NCBI GenBank assembly: GCA_030783905.1
Contig: JAQAHH010000006.1
Location: 1 to 64,000 of the forward strand
DNA: 64,000 bases
Direction of reading: 5' to 3'
From: Bisgaard Taxon 45
GTDB lineage: Bacteria > Pseudomonadota > Gammaproteobacteria > Enterobacterales > Pasteurellaceae
Shown here: in pieces, positions 11,710 to 22,056 of the stretch
Numbering within the stretch: position 1 is the stretch's first letter
Layout: each line of letters starts with the position of its first letter
Translations under genes and position numbers: made by a program
Notes under the pieces: model-generated
Told to the model about the DNA's origin: nothing
What the model saw: only the letters and a program-made list of their open reading frames with translations
Database searches by the model: none

Positions 11710-13599
11710 TTACTCACCACGCTTTAACATGCCTTGTTTTTTCAAATTCACCAATAAAATAGAGATAGCCGCAGGTGTTACCCCTGAAATACGCGAAGCT
11801 TGTCCAATAGAAACAGGGCGATGTTGTTCTAATTTTGCACGCACTTCATTCGATAAACCCGCGACGACGCTATAATCAAAGCCAGTTGGAATAACTGTAT
11901 TTTCATGGCGTTTTTGACGCTCAATTTCTTCTTGTTGATGTTCAATATAACCTTGATATTTGATCGCAATTTCTACTTGCTCTACCGCTTCTTGATCTAC
12001 CATTGCAGGTTGGAATGGGGTTAAAGAGGTCAAAATGGCGTAATTGATTTCTGGACGGCGTAATAAATCTTCCCCATTGGCTTCACGCACTAATGGACTG
12101 CCTAACACCTTATTGGCTTCTTCAAGGTGCGCTGAACGTGGATGCAACCAAATTTGACGTAAACGCTGTCTTTCTAATTCGATGTTTTCCATTTTTTGAT
12201 TAAATCTCGCCCAGCGTTTTTCATCAATTAAGCCTAATTGGTGGGCAATTGGCGTTAAACGGCTATCGGCATTGTCTTCACGCAACAATAAACGATACTC
12301 AGCACGAGAGGTAAACACACGGTATGGTTCTTTTGTCCCTAAAGTACAAAGATCATCGACTAATACGCCAATATAGGCCTGATCACGACGTGGGAACCAA
12401 GCTTCTTTTTCTTGCACCAATAAACCAGCATTAATTCCCGCTAATAAACCTTGTCCAGCGGCCTCTTCATACCCCGTTGTTCCATTAATCTGTCCAGCAA
12501 AAAATAAGCCATTGATTGATTTTGTTTCTAAAGTAGGTTTCAGATCTCTTGGATCAAAATAATCATATTCAATCGCATAACCCGGCTTGATAATGCGTGC
12601 TTTTTCCATCCCTTTCATCGAATTAACGATCTTCATTTGCACATCAAAAGGCAAGCTAGTAGAAATCCCATTTGGATAGATTTCATTACTGGTTAAGCCT
12701 TCTGGTTCAAGATAGATCTGGTGTGAATTACGCTCAGAAAAACGCATCACTTTGTCTTCGATCGATGGACAATAACGTGGGCCGATCCCTTCAATGATCC
12801 CAGCATACATCGGACTGCGATCTAAGTTATTACGGATCACATCATGGGTCTGTTCATTGGTATGGGTAATAAAACATGGGATCTGACGTGGATGTTGATC
12901 AACGGATCCCATAAATGAAAAAACAGGCAGTTTTTCATCACCATGTTGTTTCGCTAATATCGAGAAATCAATGGTGCGTGCATCAATACGTGGTGGTGTA
13001 CCCGTTTTTAAACGATCCACACGTAAATTCAGATCTCTTAAACGATCAGCTAACATGACTGAAGCTGGATCACCTGCACGTCCGCCAGTATAGTTTTCTA
13101 AACCGATATGGATTTTACCCGAAAGGAATGTACCTGCAGTTAAAATCACCGCTTTTGCACGGAATTTTAAGCCCATTTTGGTCGTTACGCCGGAAACACG
13201 ATCCTGATCTAAAATAATATCGGTTACTTCTTGTTGAAAAATATCCAAATTTTCTTGATTTTCTAATGCAATGCGTACGGCTTGACGATATAACACACGG
13301 TCTGCTTGTGCACGAGTTGCACGAACGGCGGGACCTTTACTGCTATTTAAAGTACGAAATTGGATCCCTGCTTGGTCAGCTGCGGTTGCCATCAACCCAC
13401 CCATTGCATCAATTTCTCTGACTAAATGGCCTTTTCCGATCCCGCCAATTGCGGGATTACAGGACATTTGTCCTAATGTATCTACATTGTGGGTTAATAA
13501 TAGGGTTTTAAGTCCCATGCGTGCTGGTGCGAGTGCAGCTTCTGTACCTGCGTGTCCACCACCAATCACGATTACATCATAATTTTCAGTATAAAACAT
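11710..13599 (-). CDS. mnmG: tRNA uridine-5-carboxymethylaminomethyl modification enzyme MnmG (GidA)
   Basis: A 629-residue FAD enzyme, the same length as E. coli MnmG. With MnmE it installs the cmnm5 group on U34 of several tRNAs. The FAD-binding [17 protein letters not shown] motif opens the protein, and [33 protein letters not shown] and [16 protein letters not shown] are hallmark blocks. ATG 13599 was chosen over the upstream TTG because AAAGG lies five bases before it and the length then matches the family. It flanks oriC on the left, as in enteric bacteria. Confidence 0.97.
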   Translation of the reverse strand: MFYTENYDVIVIGGGHAGTEAALAPARMGLKTLLLTHNVDTLGQMSCNPAIGGIGKGHLVREIDAMGGLMATAADQAGIQFRTLNSSKGPAVRATRAQADRVLYRQAVRIALENQENLDIFQQEVTDIILDQDRVSGVTTKMGLKFRAKAVILTAGTFLSGKIHIGLENYTGGRAGDPASVMLADRLRDLNLRVDRLKTGTPPRIDARTIDFSILAKQHGDEKLPVFSFMGSVDQHPRQIPCFITHTNEQTHDVIRNNLDRSPMYAGIIEGIGPRYCPSIEDKVMRFSERNSHQIYLEPEGLTSNEIYPNGISTSLPFDVQMKIVNSMKGMEKARIIKPGYAIEYDYFDPRDLKPTLETKSINGLFFAGQINGTTGYEEAAGQGLLAGINAGLLVQEKEAWFPRRDQAYIGVLVDDLCTLGTKEPYRVFTSRAEYRLLLREDNADSRLTPIAHQLGLIDEKRWARFNQKMENIELERQRLRQIWLHPRSAHLEEANKVLGSPLVREANGEDLLRRPEINYAILTSLTPFQPAMVDQEAVEQVEIAIKYQGYIEHQQEEIERQKRHENTVIPTGFDYSVVAGLSNEVRAKLEQHRPVSIGQASRISGVTPAAISILLVNLKKQGMLKRGE

Positions 13600-13911
13600 A
13601 ATAACCTTTGTCAATTTATCTCGGATTCCATGGATCTTTCATCCTTTTTGCTGGTTGGCTATTCTACTGAAATTTACGGATCCATGAAAGAAACATTTTT
13701 GTTCAGGGTTGAATGATGATCGCGAAAAAGATCATCACTTAATATAGATAGGATCTTTTTATATAAAGAGATCTTATTGTTACTATTATTATGATCCTTT
13801 AGATCTGTGATTAAGATCCTTTTCTTTTTTTAAATGAAGACGTTAGATCATTTTTAATGTTGTTAAGATCATCATAAATTGCCACAAAAAAGCTGTGTAT
13901 AATCTGCTTAG

Positions 13912-13920
13912 TTATCCACA
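13912..13920 (+). promoter_or_regulatory. DnaA box (perfect)
   Basis: TTATCCACA, the high-affinity DnaA consensus, inside oriC. An inverted TTATACACA box lies 9 bases to its left (13894-13902). Confidence 0.9.
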
Positions 13921-13983
13921 GATTAAAAAACAAACTATCTTATTCAGGGTATAAAAACAGGTTTTATACAGTTTAGATCCTAG

Positions 13984-13992
13984 TTATCCACA
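13984..13992 (+). promoter_or_regulatory. DnaA box (perfect, mioC-proximal)
   Basis: TTATCCACA in the context AGTTATCCACAGTA, equivalent in place to the R4 box at the mioC side of E. coli oriC. Confidence 0.9.
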
Positions 13993-14038
13993 GTAAAAAG
14001 ATCGAATTGATTGATTAAATACTGAACTTATAAAGATG

Positions 14039-14069
14039 AAAAAATGGCACATCTTGTGAAATATGCCAT
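14039..14069 (-). terminator. Terminator of mioC
   Basis: Hairpin with ATGGCA/TGCCAT arms (14044-14049 with 14064-14069), followed on the minus strand by six T residues. It lies just after the mioC stop and before oriC, so it would limit mioC transcription into the origin. Confidence 0.7.
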
Positions 14070-14086
14070 GTTATTTGAGGAGAAAA

Positions 14087-14530
14087 TTATAGTTTGGTCA
14101 GAAACTGAGGAAGCCATTCTTCAGCGGTTTGTTCAGGATCAGTGATGGTTAACATATCCATTCTAAGGGATTCACAGATCTGCAACGCATCTTTACTTAG
14201 CAGTAATTGTTCAACATGATCTACCGCTTGGCAAAACGTATCGTAATCAGAATTTCCTAACCCGATCACCGCAAAACGTAAGTCAGTAAGGGATTTCGGA
14301 TAAAGGGCTAATTTTTCAAATAACGGTTTGATATTATCAGGCAGTTCGCCAGCACCATGGGTAGATGTCACAACAAGCCAGCACCTTTCATTCATGACTG
14401 CTTCGAAAGAAGGTCCATGTTCTAAACGTATAACATAGCCTTGATCTGTTAATACATCTGCAATATGTTCTGCCACGTATTCTGCACCACCAAGCGTGCT
14501 ACCAGTTATAATACATATTTTTGTTTTCAT
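14087..14530 (-). CDS. mioC: Flavodoxin-like protein MioC
   Basis: A 147-residue flavodoxin-fold protein. The FMN-phosphate loop [17 protein letters not shown] and the [14 protein letters not shown] and [15 protein letters not shown] segments are the FMN-binding loops. MioC supports biotin synthase activity in vitro in E. coli and is the classical right-hand neighbour of oriC, transcribed towards it. That conserved position strengthens the call. It follows zapB, with a hairpin between the two. Confidence 0.93.
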   Translation of the reverse strand: MKTKICIITGSTLGGAEYVAEHIADVLTDQGYVIRLEHGPSFEAVMNERCWLVVTSTHGAGELPDNIKPLFEKLALYPKSLTDLRFAVIGLGNSDYDTFCQAVDHVEQLLLSKDALQICESLRMDMLTITDPEQTAEEWLPQFLTKL

Positions 14531-14547
14531 TAATTTCTCCTAAAAAT

Positions 14548-14570
14548 AAGGCTTAGAAAAACTAAGCCTT
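14548..14570 (-). terminator. Terminator of zapB
   Basis: Perfect hairpin AAGGCTTAG / CTAAGCCTT with a five-base loop, followed on the minus strand by ATTTTTA. It lies between zapB and mioC. Confidence 0.8.
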
Positions 14571-14583
14571 AGTCAGAAGTGAA

Positions 14584-14802
14584 TTATACGTTATCAATTT
14601 TACCTAATAGTGAGCGTAAACGTTCTTGCCAGTTTTGATGTTCACTCTTTAGTTGTTCATTTTCACTGCGTAACGCATCATTTGCTTGTTGTGATTGATT
14701 ATTTTTTTCTTTTAATTCATCAATTTCCAATTGGAGTAATTGGATGGTTTCAACTGCTTGTTTAATTTTTTCTTCTAACTGATCTAAAATTTCTAAAGAC
14801 AT
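14584..14802 (-). CDS. zapB: Cell division protein ZapB
   Basis: A 72-residue protein made almost entirely of one coiled coil (MSLEILDQLEEKIKQAVETI onward, rich in Leu, Glu, Gln and Lys in heptads). ZapB binds ZapA at the Z-ring and helps link division with chromosome termini. Length and start match E. coli ZapB (81). Preceded by a Shine-Dalgarno AGAGGAAG. It is encoded close to glpX, as in related genomes. Confidence 0.88.
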   Translation of the reverse strand: MSLEILDQLEEKIKQAVETIQLLQLEIDELKEKNNQSQQANDALRSENEQLKSEHQNWQERLRSLLGKIDNV

Positions 14803-15015
14803 AAGGCTTCCTCTACAATGTAATTAAGTGCGTCTATTTTACTCTAGTTAACAGGGATGTTAAACAGATGAGTAGCATTTTGCTTGCCACCTTACCATAA
14901 TTTCGAGTGAGGTTCGAAAAAATTATATGTATTTTTTTATTTTTTCATTACGCAACCGTTTGCTAGGTGCTAAAATAGCGCTGAATTTTCATCAATCAAC
15001 CCAAAGGATAATAAA

Positions 15016-16029
15016 ATGAATAGAGCGTTAGCGATTGAATTTTCAAGAGTGACCGAGGCCGCTGCACTTGCAGGTTTTGCGTGGTTAGGTCGTGGCGATA
15101 AAAATGCCGCGGATAATGCTGCAGTACAAGCAATGCGTTTAATGTTAAATCAAGTTGAAATGGATGCCGAGGTGGTGATTGGTGAAGGTGAAATTGATGA
15201 AGCACCGATGCTTTATATTGGTGAAAAAGTAGGAAATGGTCAAGGTGAGCAAATTTCTATTGCTGTTGATCCTATTGAAGGTACAAGAATGACCGCCATG
15301 GGGCAGGCAAATGCATTATCAGTTTTAGCCGCTGGTGGGAGAGAAACCTTTCTAAAAGCACCAGACATGTATATGGAAAAATTGGTGGTAGGGCCAGAAG
15401 TCAAAGGCATGGTGGATCTTAATTTACCACTTGAACAGAATTTACGTCGTGTTGCGTCAAAAATGGGCAAATTATTGTCTCAACTGACGGTGATTACCTT
15501 AGATAAGCCTCGCCATCATGAGATGATCAAAAAAATGCAACAATTAGGTGTGAAAGTATTGGCGATTCCTGATGGAGATGTGGCCGCATCCATATTGTGT
15601 TGTTTACCAGATGGCGGTGTCGATATGCTATACGGCATTGGTGGTGCGCCGGAAGGGGTAATTGCGGCAGCGGCTGTACGTGCATTAGGTGGCGATATGC
15701 AAGCCCGTTTATTACCTCGTGATCAGGTAAAAGGGCAAACAGCTGAAAATCAAGCGCTTGCTGAGGAGGAAATTCGTCGTTGCCAAGACATGGGCATTGA
15801 CGTTAATCAAGTATTAAAACTAGAAGATCTGGTACGTGATGATAATTTGGTTTTTTCTGCAACAGGTATCACTAATGGTGACTTATTAAAAGGCATCCAC
15901 CGCAAGGGTAATCTTGCTACGACAGAAACATTATTGATCCGCGGTCGTTCTCGTACCATTCGCCGAATCCAGTCAGTGCATTATTTGGACAGAAAAGATA
16001 CCGCACTTTATCGTATTATTGGTGCTTAG
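15016..16029 (+). CDS. glpX: Class II fructose-1,6-bisphosphatase GlpX
   Basis: A 337-residue lithium-sensitive, Mn2+-dependent phosphatase that removes the 1-phosphate from fructose-1,6-bisphosphate in gluconeogenesis. The metal-binding blocks GEGEIDEAPMLYIGE and AVDPIEGTRMTAMG are conserved, as is GIGGAPEGVIAAAA. Length is nearly identical to E. coli GlpX (336). In E. coli glpX is in the glpFKX operon; here it stands alone near oriC, far from glpFK. SD AAAGGATAATAAA precedes ATG 15016. Confidence 0.96.
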   Translation: MNRALAIEFSRVTEAAALAGFAWLGRGDKNAADNAAVQAMRLMLNQVEMDAEVVIGEGEIDEAPMLYIGEKVGNGQGEQISIAVDPIEGTRMTAMGQANALSVLAAGGRETFLKAPDMYMEKLVVGPEVKGMVDLNLPLEQNLRRVASKMGKLLSQLTVITLDKPRHHEMIKKMQQLGVKVLAIPDGDVAASILCCLPDGGVDMLYGIGGAPEGVIAAAAVRALGGDMQARLLPRDQVKGQTAENQALAEEEIRRCQDMGIDVNQVLKLEDLVRDDNLVFSATGITNGDLLKGIHRKGNLATTETLLIRGRSRTIRRIQSVHYLDRKDTALYRIIGA

Positions 16030-16044
16030 CTGTAAAGAAAATGG

Positions 16045-16087
16045 TTTTTGCACCTTAATGACAAGGCGATATTTTAAGGTGCAAAAA
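16045..16087. terminator. Bidirectional terminator between glpX and the ArsR-family gene
   Basis: Perfect 14-bp inverted repeat TTTTTGCACCTTAA / TTAAGGTGCAAAAA with a 15-base loop. T-runs on both strands suit termination of glpX (+) and the converging regulator gene (-). Confidence 0.82.
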
Positions 16088-16100
16088 GCTATTTTTTATT

Positions 16101-16388
16101 TTATTGACAAAAGAATTTATGTAACAGTTGCATGATTTCGAGCACTCTTGGATCAGCAATATAATATAATCTTTCACGATGGCGTTTTTCACAATCGATC
16201 AATTTATTTTCGCGTAATAAAGCCAGTTGATTCGATACAGAGGCTTGTGGTAAGCCTGTGAGCTGTGTAATTTCGGTAACATTGCGTTTTTGATCTAGAA
16301 TACAACATAGAATAATTAATCGATTTTGATTTGAAAAAGATTTTAAAAATTTCGTTGCTTCATCACATTTTGAAAATATTTCTTCCAT
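16101..16388 (-). CDS. ArsR-family regulator, likely sulfide/persulfide-responsive (YgaV/BigR/SqrR type)
   Basis: A 95-residue winged-helix protein (RLIILCCILDQKRNVTEITQ, then recognition helix QASVSNQLALLRENKLI). Two features place it with the persulfide sensors rather than metal sensors: a Cys in the RLxILC position (Cys28/29) and a Cys next to the C-terminus (Cys94), the pair that forms a di- or tetrasulfide bridge in SqrR/BigR/YgaV. Classical ArsR metal motifs (ELCVCDL) are absent. The two genes that follow upstream encode the rhodanese and beta-lactamase-fold enzymes that such regulators control. It probably represses itself and that pair. Class firm, ligand inferred. Confidence 0.82.
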   Translation of the reverse strand: MEEIFSKCDEATKFLKSFSNQNRLIILCCILDQKRNVTEITQLTGLPQASVSNQLALLRENKLIDCEKRHRERLYYIADPRVLEIMQLLHKFFCQ

Positions 16389-16408
16389 TATTTTTCCCCA
16401 ACAGATAT

Positions 16409-16422
16409 TTATTCTTGAATAA
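16409..16422. promoter_or_regulatory. Candidate operator palindrome for the ArsR-type regulator
   Basis: TTATTC-TT-GAATAA is a perfect inverted repeat about 20 bases upstream of the regulator start. ArsR proteins bind short AT-rich dyads overlapping promoters. The rest of the 301-base gap (16389-16689) is AT-rich and holds a second palindrome at 16597-16606 and the ygaP-like terminator. I see no gene in it. Binding is inferred. Confidence 0.4.
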
Positions 16423-16596
16423 TTTTTTATTTATATTTAATTAAAATAAAAAGTAATAATTTTATTAAGGATAAGAAAATTTATAAAAACCAATTAATAT
16501 TAAATGTTATCTAAAATTGACTTATGTACTTAAATGCATTCAGATTGGTATGATATGCCATTTTTGTTAGTTTGCCTATTTTTTGATTAAATTGCT

Positions 16597-16606
16597 TACT
16601 TAAGTA
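16597..16606. repeat. Ten-base palindrome TACTTAAGTA
   Basis: Perfect palindrome in the gap between the rhodanese gene and the ArsR gene, extended imperfectly by GCT/AGC. A related half-site (GTACTTAAATG) lies about 70 bases to its left. It could be a second regulator site; no direct evidence. Confidence 0.3.
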
Positions 16607-16638
16607 GCATAAAAAGAGAGTTATATTTCATTATTGAA

Positions 16639-16677
16639 GACAAGAAAAGGAAGCAGAAAATATCGCTTTCTACTTCC
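16639..16677 (-). terminator. Terminator of the rhodanese/metallo-hydrolase operon
   Basis: Imperfect hairpin with arms GGAAG-C-AGAAA and TTTCT-A-CTTCC (16649-16677). It is followed on the minus strand by TTTTCTTGTC, a U-rich tail, directly after the rhodanese gene stop. Confidence 0.65.
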
Positions 16678-16689
16678 GAGTATGTGTGG

Positions 16690-17214
16690 TTATGGGCGAT
16701 TCCAAGGCATGAGGGCAAGTAAACGCGCCATGCCACAAAATCCAGTGGCACCTGCGAGTAATAAGCCTGCACCAACAAATGCACATAAACCATAGAATAC
16801 TGGGGAAACTAGCCAACCTAAAACGGCACCCATTAAGGTTAAGCTTCCGGCCGCAATTTGCACTTGGCGCATTATTTCTAAAGGCTGAGAACGATTTAAG
16901 CGAGTTGGCTGATTATTAGCTTTCCAACCCTCTAATCCCCCTTCTAAAATAAAGGCTTCTTTTCCCGTTGTAAGCGCTGCTAATAATTCACTAGCTTGTT
17001 GTGTGCGACGACCAGAACGGCAATGAAAAATGACAACATTTGCGTTCACGGCATGACCAGTTAATCCTTCTTTTTCTAATTGTGAGAGTGGGTGTAGTTC
17101 AGCGCCTTCAATATGTTCTCTTAAATATTCATCTGGTTGACGAATATCAACTAAAATCGCGCCTTGTTTGAGTTTTTCACATACCTCATTTACGCAAATT
17201 GTTTGAATAGTCAT
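16690..17214 (-). CDS. YgaP-like rhodanese with membrane domain
   Basis: A 174-residue protein, the same length as E. coli YgaP. The rhodanese domain (residues about 1-105) has the catalytic loop FHCRSGRRT with Cys65, which would carry the persulfide. The DUF2892 domain follows, with two membrane helices (GSLTLMGAVLGWLVSPVFYG and AFVGAGLLLAGATGFCGMA). YgaP-type enzymes move sulfane sulfur at the inner face of the membrane. It lies 19 bases downstream of the metallo-hydrolase gene and was probably co-transcribed with it. The partner ArsR-type gene lies next downstream, as ygaV does beside ygaP in E. coli. Confidence 0.88.
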   Translation of the reverse strand: MTIQTICVNEVCEKLKQGAILVDIRQPDEYLREHIEGAELHPLSQLEKEGLTGHAVNANVVIFHCRSGRRTQQASELLAALTTGKEAFILEGGLEGWKANNQPTRLNRSQPLEIMRQVQIAAGSLTLMGAVLGWLVSPVFYGLCAFVGAGLLLAGATGFCGMARLLALMPWNRP

Positions 17215-17233
17215 AGCTTTTCCCTTATGTCGA

Positions 17234-18112
17234 TTAAGTGTTAAAGAAATGAATTGGTACTTTTAAATAAACTTGGCCATTTTCTTCTGCTGGTGGTAAA
17301 TGGCCTGCTCGCATATTCACTTGTACCGATGGCATAATTAATTTTGGCATGGATAATGTTGCATCACGGGCTTGTCGCATTTTCACGAATTCAGCTTGTG
17401 CTATCCCATGATGAATATGGATATTTTGTTCTTTTTGTGCTTTAACAGTGGTTTCATAGCAGTATTCTTGCCGATTTTTAGGTAAATAATCATGGCATAA
17501 GAACATGCGCGTTTCTTCTGGTAAAGCAAGCAGTTTTTGTACAGATTGATATAACACATTAGCATCGCCACCAGGAAAATCACAACGGGCGGTGCCATAA
17601 TCTGGCATAAATAGTGTATCGCCCACAAACACCGCATCTCCAATTAAATAACTGACACAGGCAGGGGTATGTCCAGGGGTATGGATGACTTTAACTGGAA
17701 GGTTACCAAGAGAAAATCTATCACTATCATGAAATAATTGATTAAATTGTCGCCCGTCACGTGCAAATTCCGTGCCTGCGTTAAATACTGTACCAAATAC
17801 ATTTTGTACGGTTGTGATATGTTGACCAATACCTGTTTTTCCACCAAGTTTTTCTTGTAAGTAAGGCGCGGCAGATAAATGATCCGCATGTACATGAGTT
17901 TCTAAAATCCATTCAAGCGTCAATTGCTGTTGTTGAATATAAGCAATAATAGTATCCGCTGAGTTGGTACTGATTTTACCCGCGGCATAATCAAAATCTA
18001 AAACTGAATCGATAATGGCACAGGCTCGTGTATCTGTGTCGTGAACAACATAGCTATATGTATTCGTTGGTTCATCAAAAAATGCTTTGACTTGCGGTAT
18101 TATACTTTTCAT
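17234..18112 (-). CDS. Metallo-beta-lactamase-fold hydrolase (Blh / persulfide dioxygenase-like)
   Basis: A 292-residue MBL-fold enzyme. The metal motif THVHADH (residues 72-78) and the further ligands in HTPGHTPACVSYLIGDAVFVGDTLF are complete. The family next to BigR-type regulators is called Blh and is related to ETHE1 persulfide dioxygenases, which oxidise glutathione persulfide to sulfite. ATG 18112 was chosen because AAGGTGG lies eight bases before it; an upstream GTG falls inside that ribosome site. With the rhodanese and regulator genes it forms a compact persulfide-detoxification set. Substrate is inferred from family and context. Confidence 0.85.
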   Translation of the reverse strand: MKSIIPQVKAFFDEPTNTYSYVVHDTDTRACAIIDSVLDFDYAAGKISTNSADTIIAYIQQQQLTLEWILETHVHADHLSAAPYLQEKLGGKTGIGQHITTVQNVFGTVFNAGTEFARDGRQFNQLFHDSDRFSLGNLPVKVIHTPGHTPACVSYLIGDAVFVGDTLFMPDYGTARCDFPGGDANVLYQSVQKLLALPEETRMFLCHDYLPKNRQEYCYETTVKAQKEQNIHIHHGIAQAEFVKMRQARDATLSMPKLIMPSVQVNMRAGHLPPAEENGQVYLKVPIHFFNT

Positions 18113-18151
18113 AAAAATGTCCACCTTGTTACTGTTTTTGCCGAAGAACGA

Positions 18152-18301
18152 ATGTTAAGCAGTGAAGCCATGGCTACTTCAGATAGCAAGACCTGATGTA
18201 CTAATTGCGTTTATGGTGATCACTGTTGCCCCAGTGCAAAGAAATTGATGTTTGCGCTGATTGGCCTGATCACAGTAATTTATTATATTTTGTTTTTTTA
18301 A
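18152..18301 (+). CDS. Candidate micro-ORF with in-frame TGA (possible tiny selenoprotein)
   Basis: From ATG 18152 an open frame reads 14 codons to TGA (18194-18196), then 34 more sense codons to TAA. The part after TGA reads CTNCVYGDHCCPSAKK, then a hydrophobic LMFALIGLITVIYYILFF helix. If TGA is decoded as selenocysteine, the product is 49 residues with a Sec-Cys-x-x-Cys cluster next to a membrane anchor. A hairpin CACTG / CAGTG (18221-18236) lies 24 bases after the TGA, in the range of bacterial SECIS elements. Against it: no strong ribosome site, the loop is not an ideal SECIS loop, and a frame of this size can arise by chance. The surrounding 444-base gap (18113-18556) otherwise holds only the gyrB promoter and AT-rich sequence. 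Confidence 0.3.
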
Positions 18302-18457
18302 TATTATATTTTATAAATATAAAAGATAGCTGATATGAATAATAAATCAACATAAAATGTAATAAATTTGTATAAATTTTGTTATAAGGATTTGTTTAAG
18401 GGGTGGTTTTTTATTCAAGATGCGAGTGTGAAATCTACAAAGATAATTGTGTGATGA

Positions 18458-20977
<2,520 letters not shown>

Positions 20978-21003
20978 GCATAAAATCTGCTTTTCATTTC
21001 ATT

Positions 21004-21043
21004 AAGTGCGGTTAAAATAAAGTTCATTTTAACCGTACTTTTT
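21004..21043 (+). terminator. Terminator of gyrB with a USS arm
   Basis: Inverted repeat AAGTGCGGTTAAAAT / ATTTTAACCGTACTT, 14 of 15 positions paired, followed by a T-run. The left arm is an exact uptake signal sequence; the right arm has one changed base. Confidence 0.85.
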
Positions 21044-21054
21044 CATATAACTCC

Positions 21055-21915
21055 ATGATATACCAAATTATTGCACTCTTTATTTGGGCAAGTTCTTTTG
21101 TCGCAGGCAAATATGCGTTTACGATGCTTGATCCGGTTTTAACCGTGCAAGCCCGCTTAATTATTATCACATTATTAATTTTTCCGCTCTTCCTACGGCA
21201 TTGGAAAAAAGTGGATAAAAGTCTTCGCCCACAGCTTTGGTGGCTTGGTTTTATTAATTATCCCGCTATCTTTTTACTGCAATTTGTAGGTTTACACTAC
21301 ACCTCTGCGGCCAGTGCCGCCACCATTATTGGTTTAGAGCCTCTACTGATCGTTTTTGTGGGTCATGTTTTCTTTAAAGATAAAGCCCGTTGGTATCATT
21401 GGTTTTTTGGTACAATGGCATTTATCGGGGTAGCGATTTTAATTTCAGGCGGTCGCAATGAAGGTGAAATTACCGTATTAGGTTGTTTTTTAGTTTTGCT
21501 AGCGGGTATTTTATTTGCCAGTTGTTTGCGTTGGACAAAGTCCATGATTAATCAAATTACTGCACCCGTTTATACGGCTATTTCCGTTGTGCTAGGCGCG
21601 ATCACTTGTTTACCCTTCACGTTGTTTTTAACGCAAGATTGGGTCATCAATTGGAACTGGCCAGGTGTGGCAGGCTTATTTTATCTTGCCATTTTTTGTA
21701 GTTGGATTGCCTATTGGTTATGGAATAAGGGGTTAAATTCAACGCATACTAATTTAACAGGATTATTGACCGCACTTGAACCTATTTTTGGGGTGGCTTT
21801 AGCGATCATCTTATTAGGCGAAAGTGTGTCGCCTCTTTCTTGGTTTGGTATTTTCATCATTATCAGTGCAACACTGATTGCTAGCTTGATGCCAAAATTA
21901 ACAAGAAAACAATAA
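21055..21915 (+). CDS. DMT-superfamily (EamA) transporter
   Basis: A 286-residue membrane protein with about ten helices and two EamA repeats. The first ends with PLLIVFVGHVFFKDKARWYHWFFG and the second with LEPIFGVALAIILLGESVSPLSWFGI, the typical helix-pair signature at the end of each repeat. The family exports or imports small metabolites, amino acids or nucleosides; the substrate cannot be told from sequence. It is a single gene with hairpins on either side. Confidence 0.85.
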   Translation: MIYQIIALFIWASSFVAGKYAFTMLDPVLTVQARLIIITLLIFPLFLRHWKKVDKSLRPQLWWLGFINYPAIFLLQFVGLHYTSAASAATIIGLEPLLIVFVGHVFFKDKARWYHWFFGTMAFIGVAILISGGRNEGEITVLGCFLVLLAGILFASCLRWTKSMINQITAPVYTAISVVLGAITCLPFTLFLTQDWVINWNWPGVAGLFYLAIFCSWIAYWLWNKGLNSTHTNLTGLLTALEPIFGVALAIILLGESVSPLSWFGIFIIISATLIASLMPKLTRKQ

Positions 21916-21931
21916 CCCTTTCATTTCACTA

Positions 21932-21969
21932 AAAAAGCCTGTGTGATAGTCAAAATATACAGGCTTTTT
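21932..21969. terminator. Terminator after the DMT transporter gene
   Basis: Hairpin AAAAAGCCTGT / ACAGGCTTTTT with a 16-base loop, followed by a T-rich tail. Confidence 0.85.
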
Positions 21970-22056
21970 CTTTGTATTTTTAATCAATCCCATTCTCATT
22001 TATGCTAGAATAGCGCACTTGAAATTCACCTAGACTTTTTAAAGGATAACCTTTTT

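Larger units (their letters stand above)
13630..14010. other. oriC: Chromosomal replication origin oriC
   Basis: The 487-base gap between mnmG and mioC carries two perfect DnaA boxes TTATCCACA (13912-13920, 13984-13992) and a reverse box TGTGTATAA (13894-13902, TTATACACA on the other strand). It has 13 GATC sites between about 13633 and 14006, far above chance, as expected for Dam/SeqA control. An AT-rich unwinding region (about 13750-13855) contains several GATC-led T-rich stretches like the E. coli 13-mers. Its right end, AGTTATCCACAGTA, is like the E. coli R4 box context. Gene order mnmG-oriC-mioC matches E. coli. An IHF site was not resolved. Confidence 0.93.
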
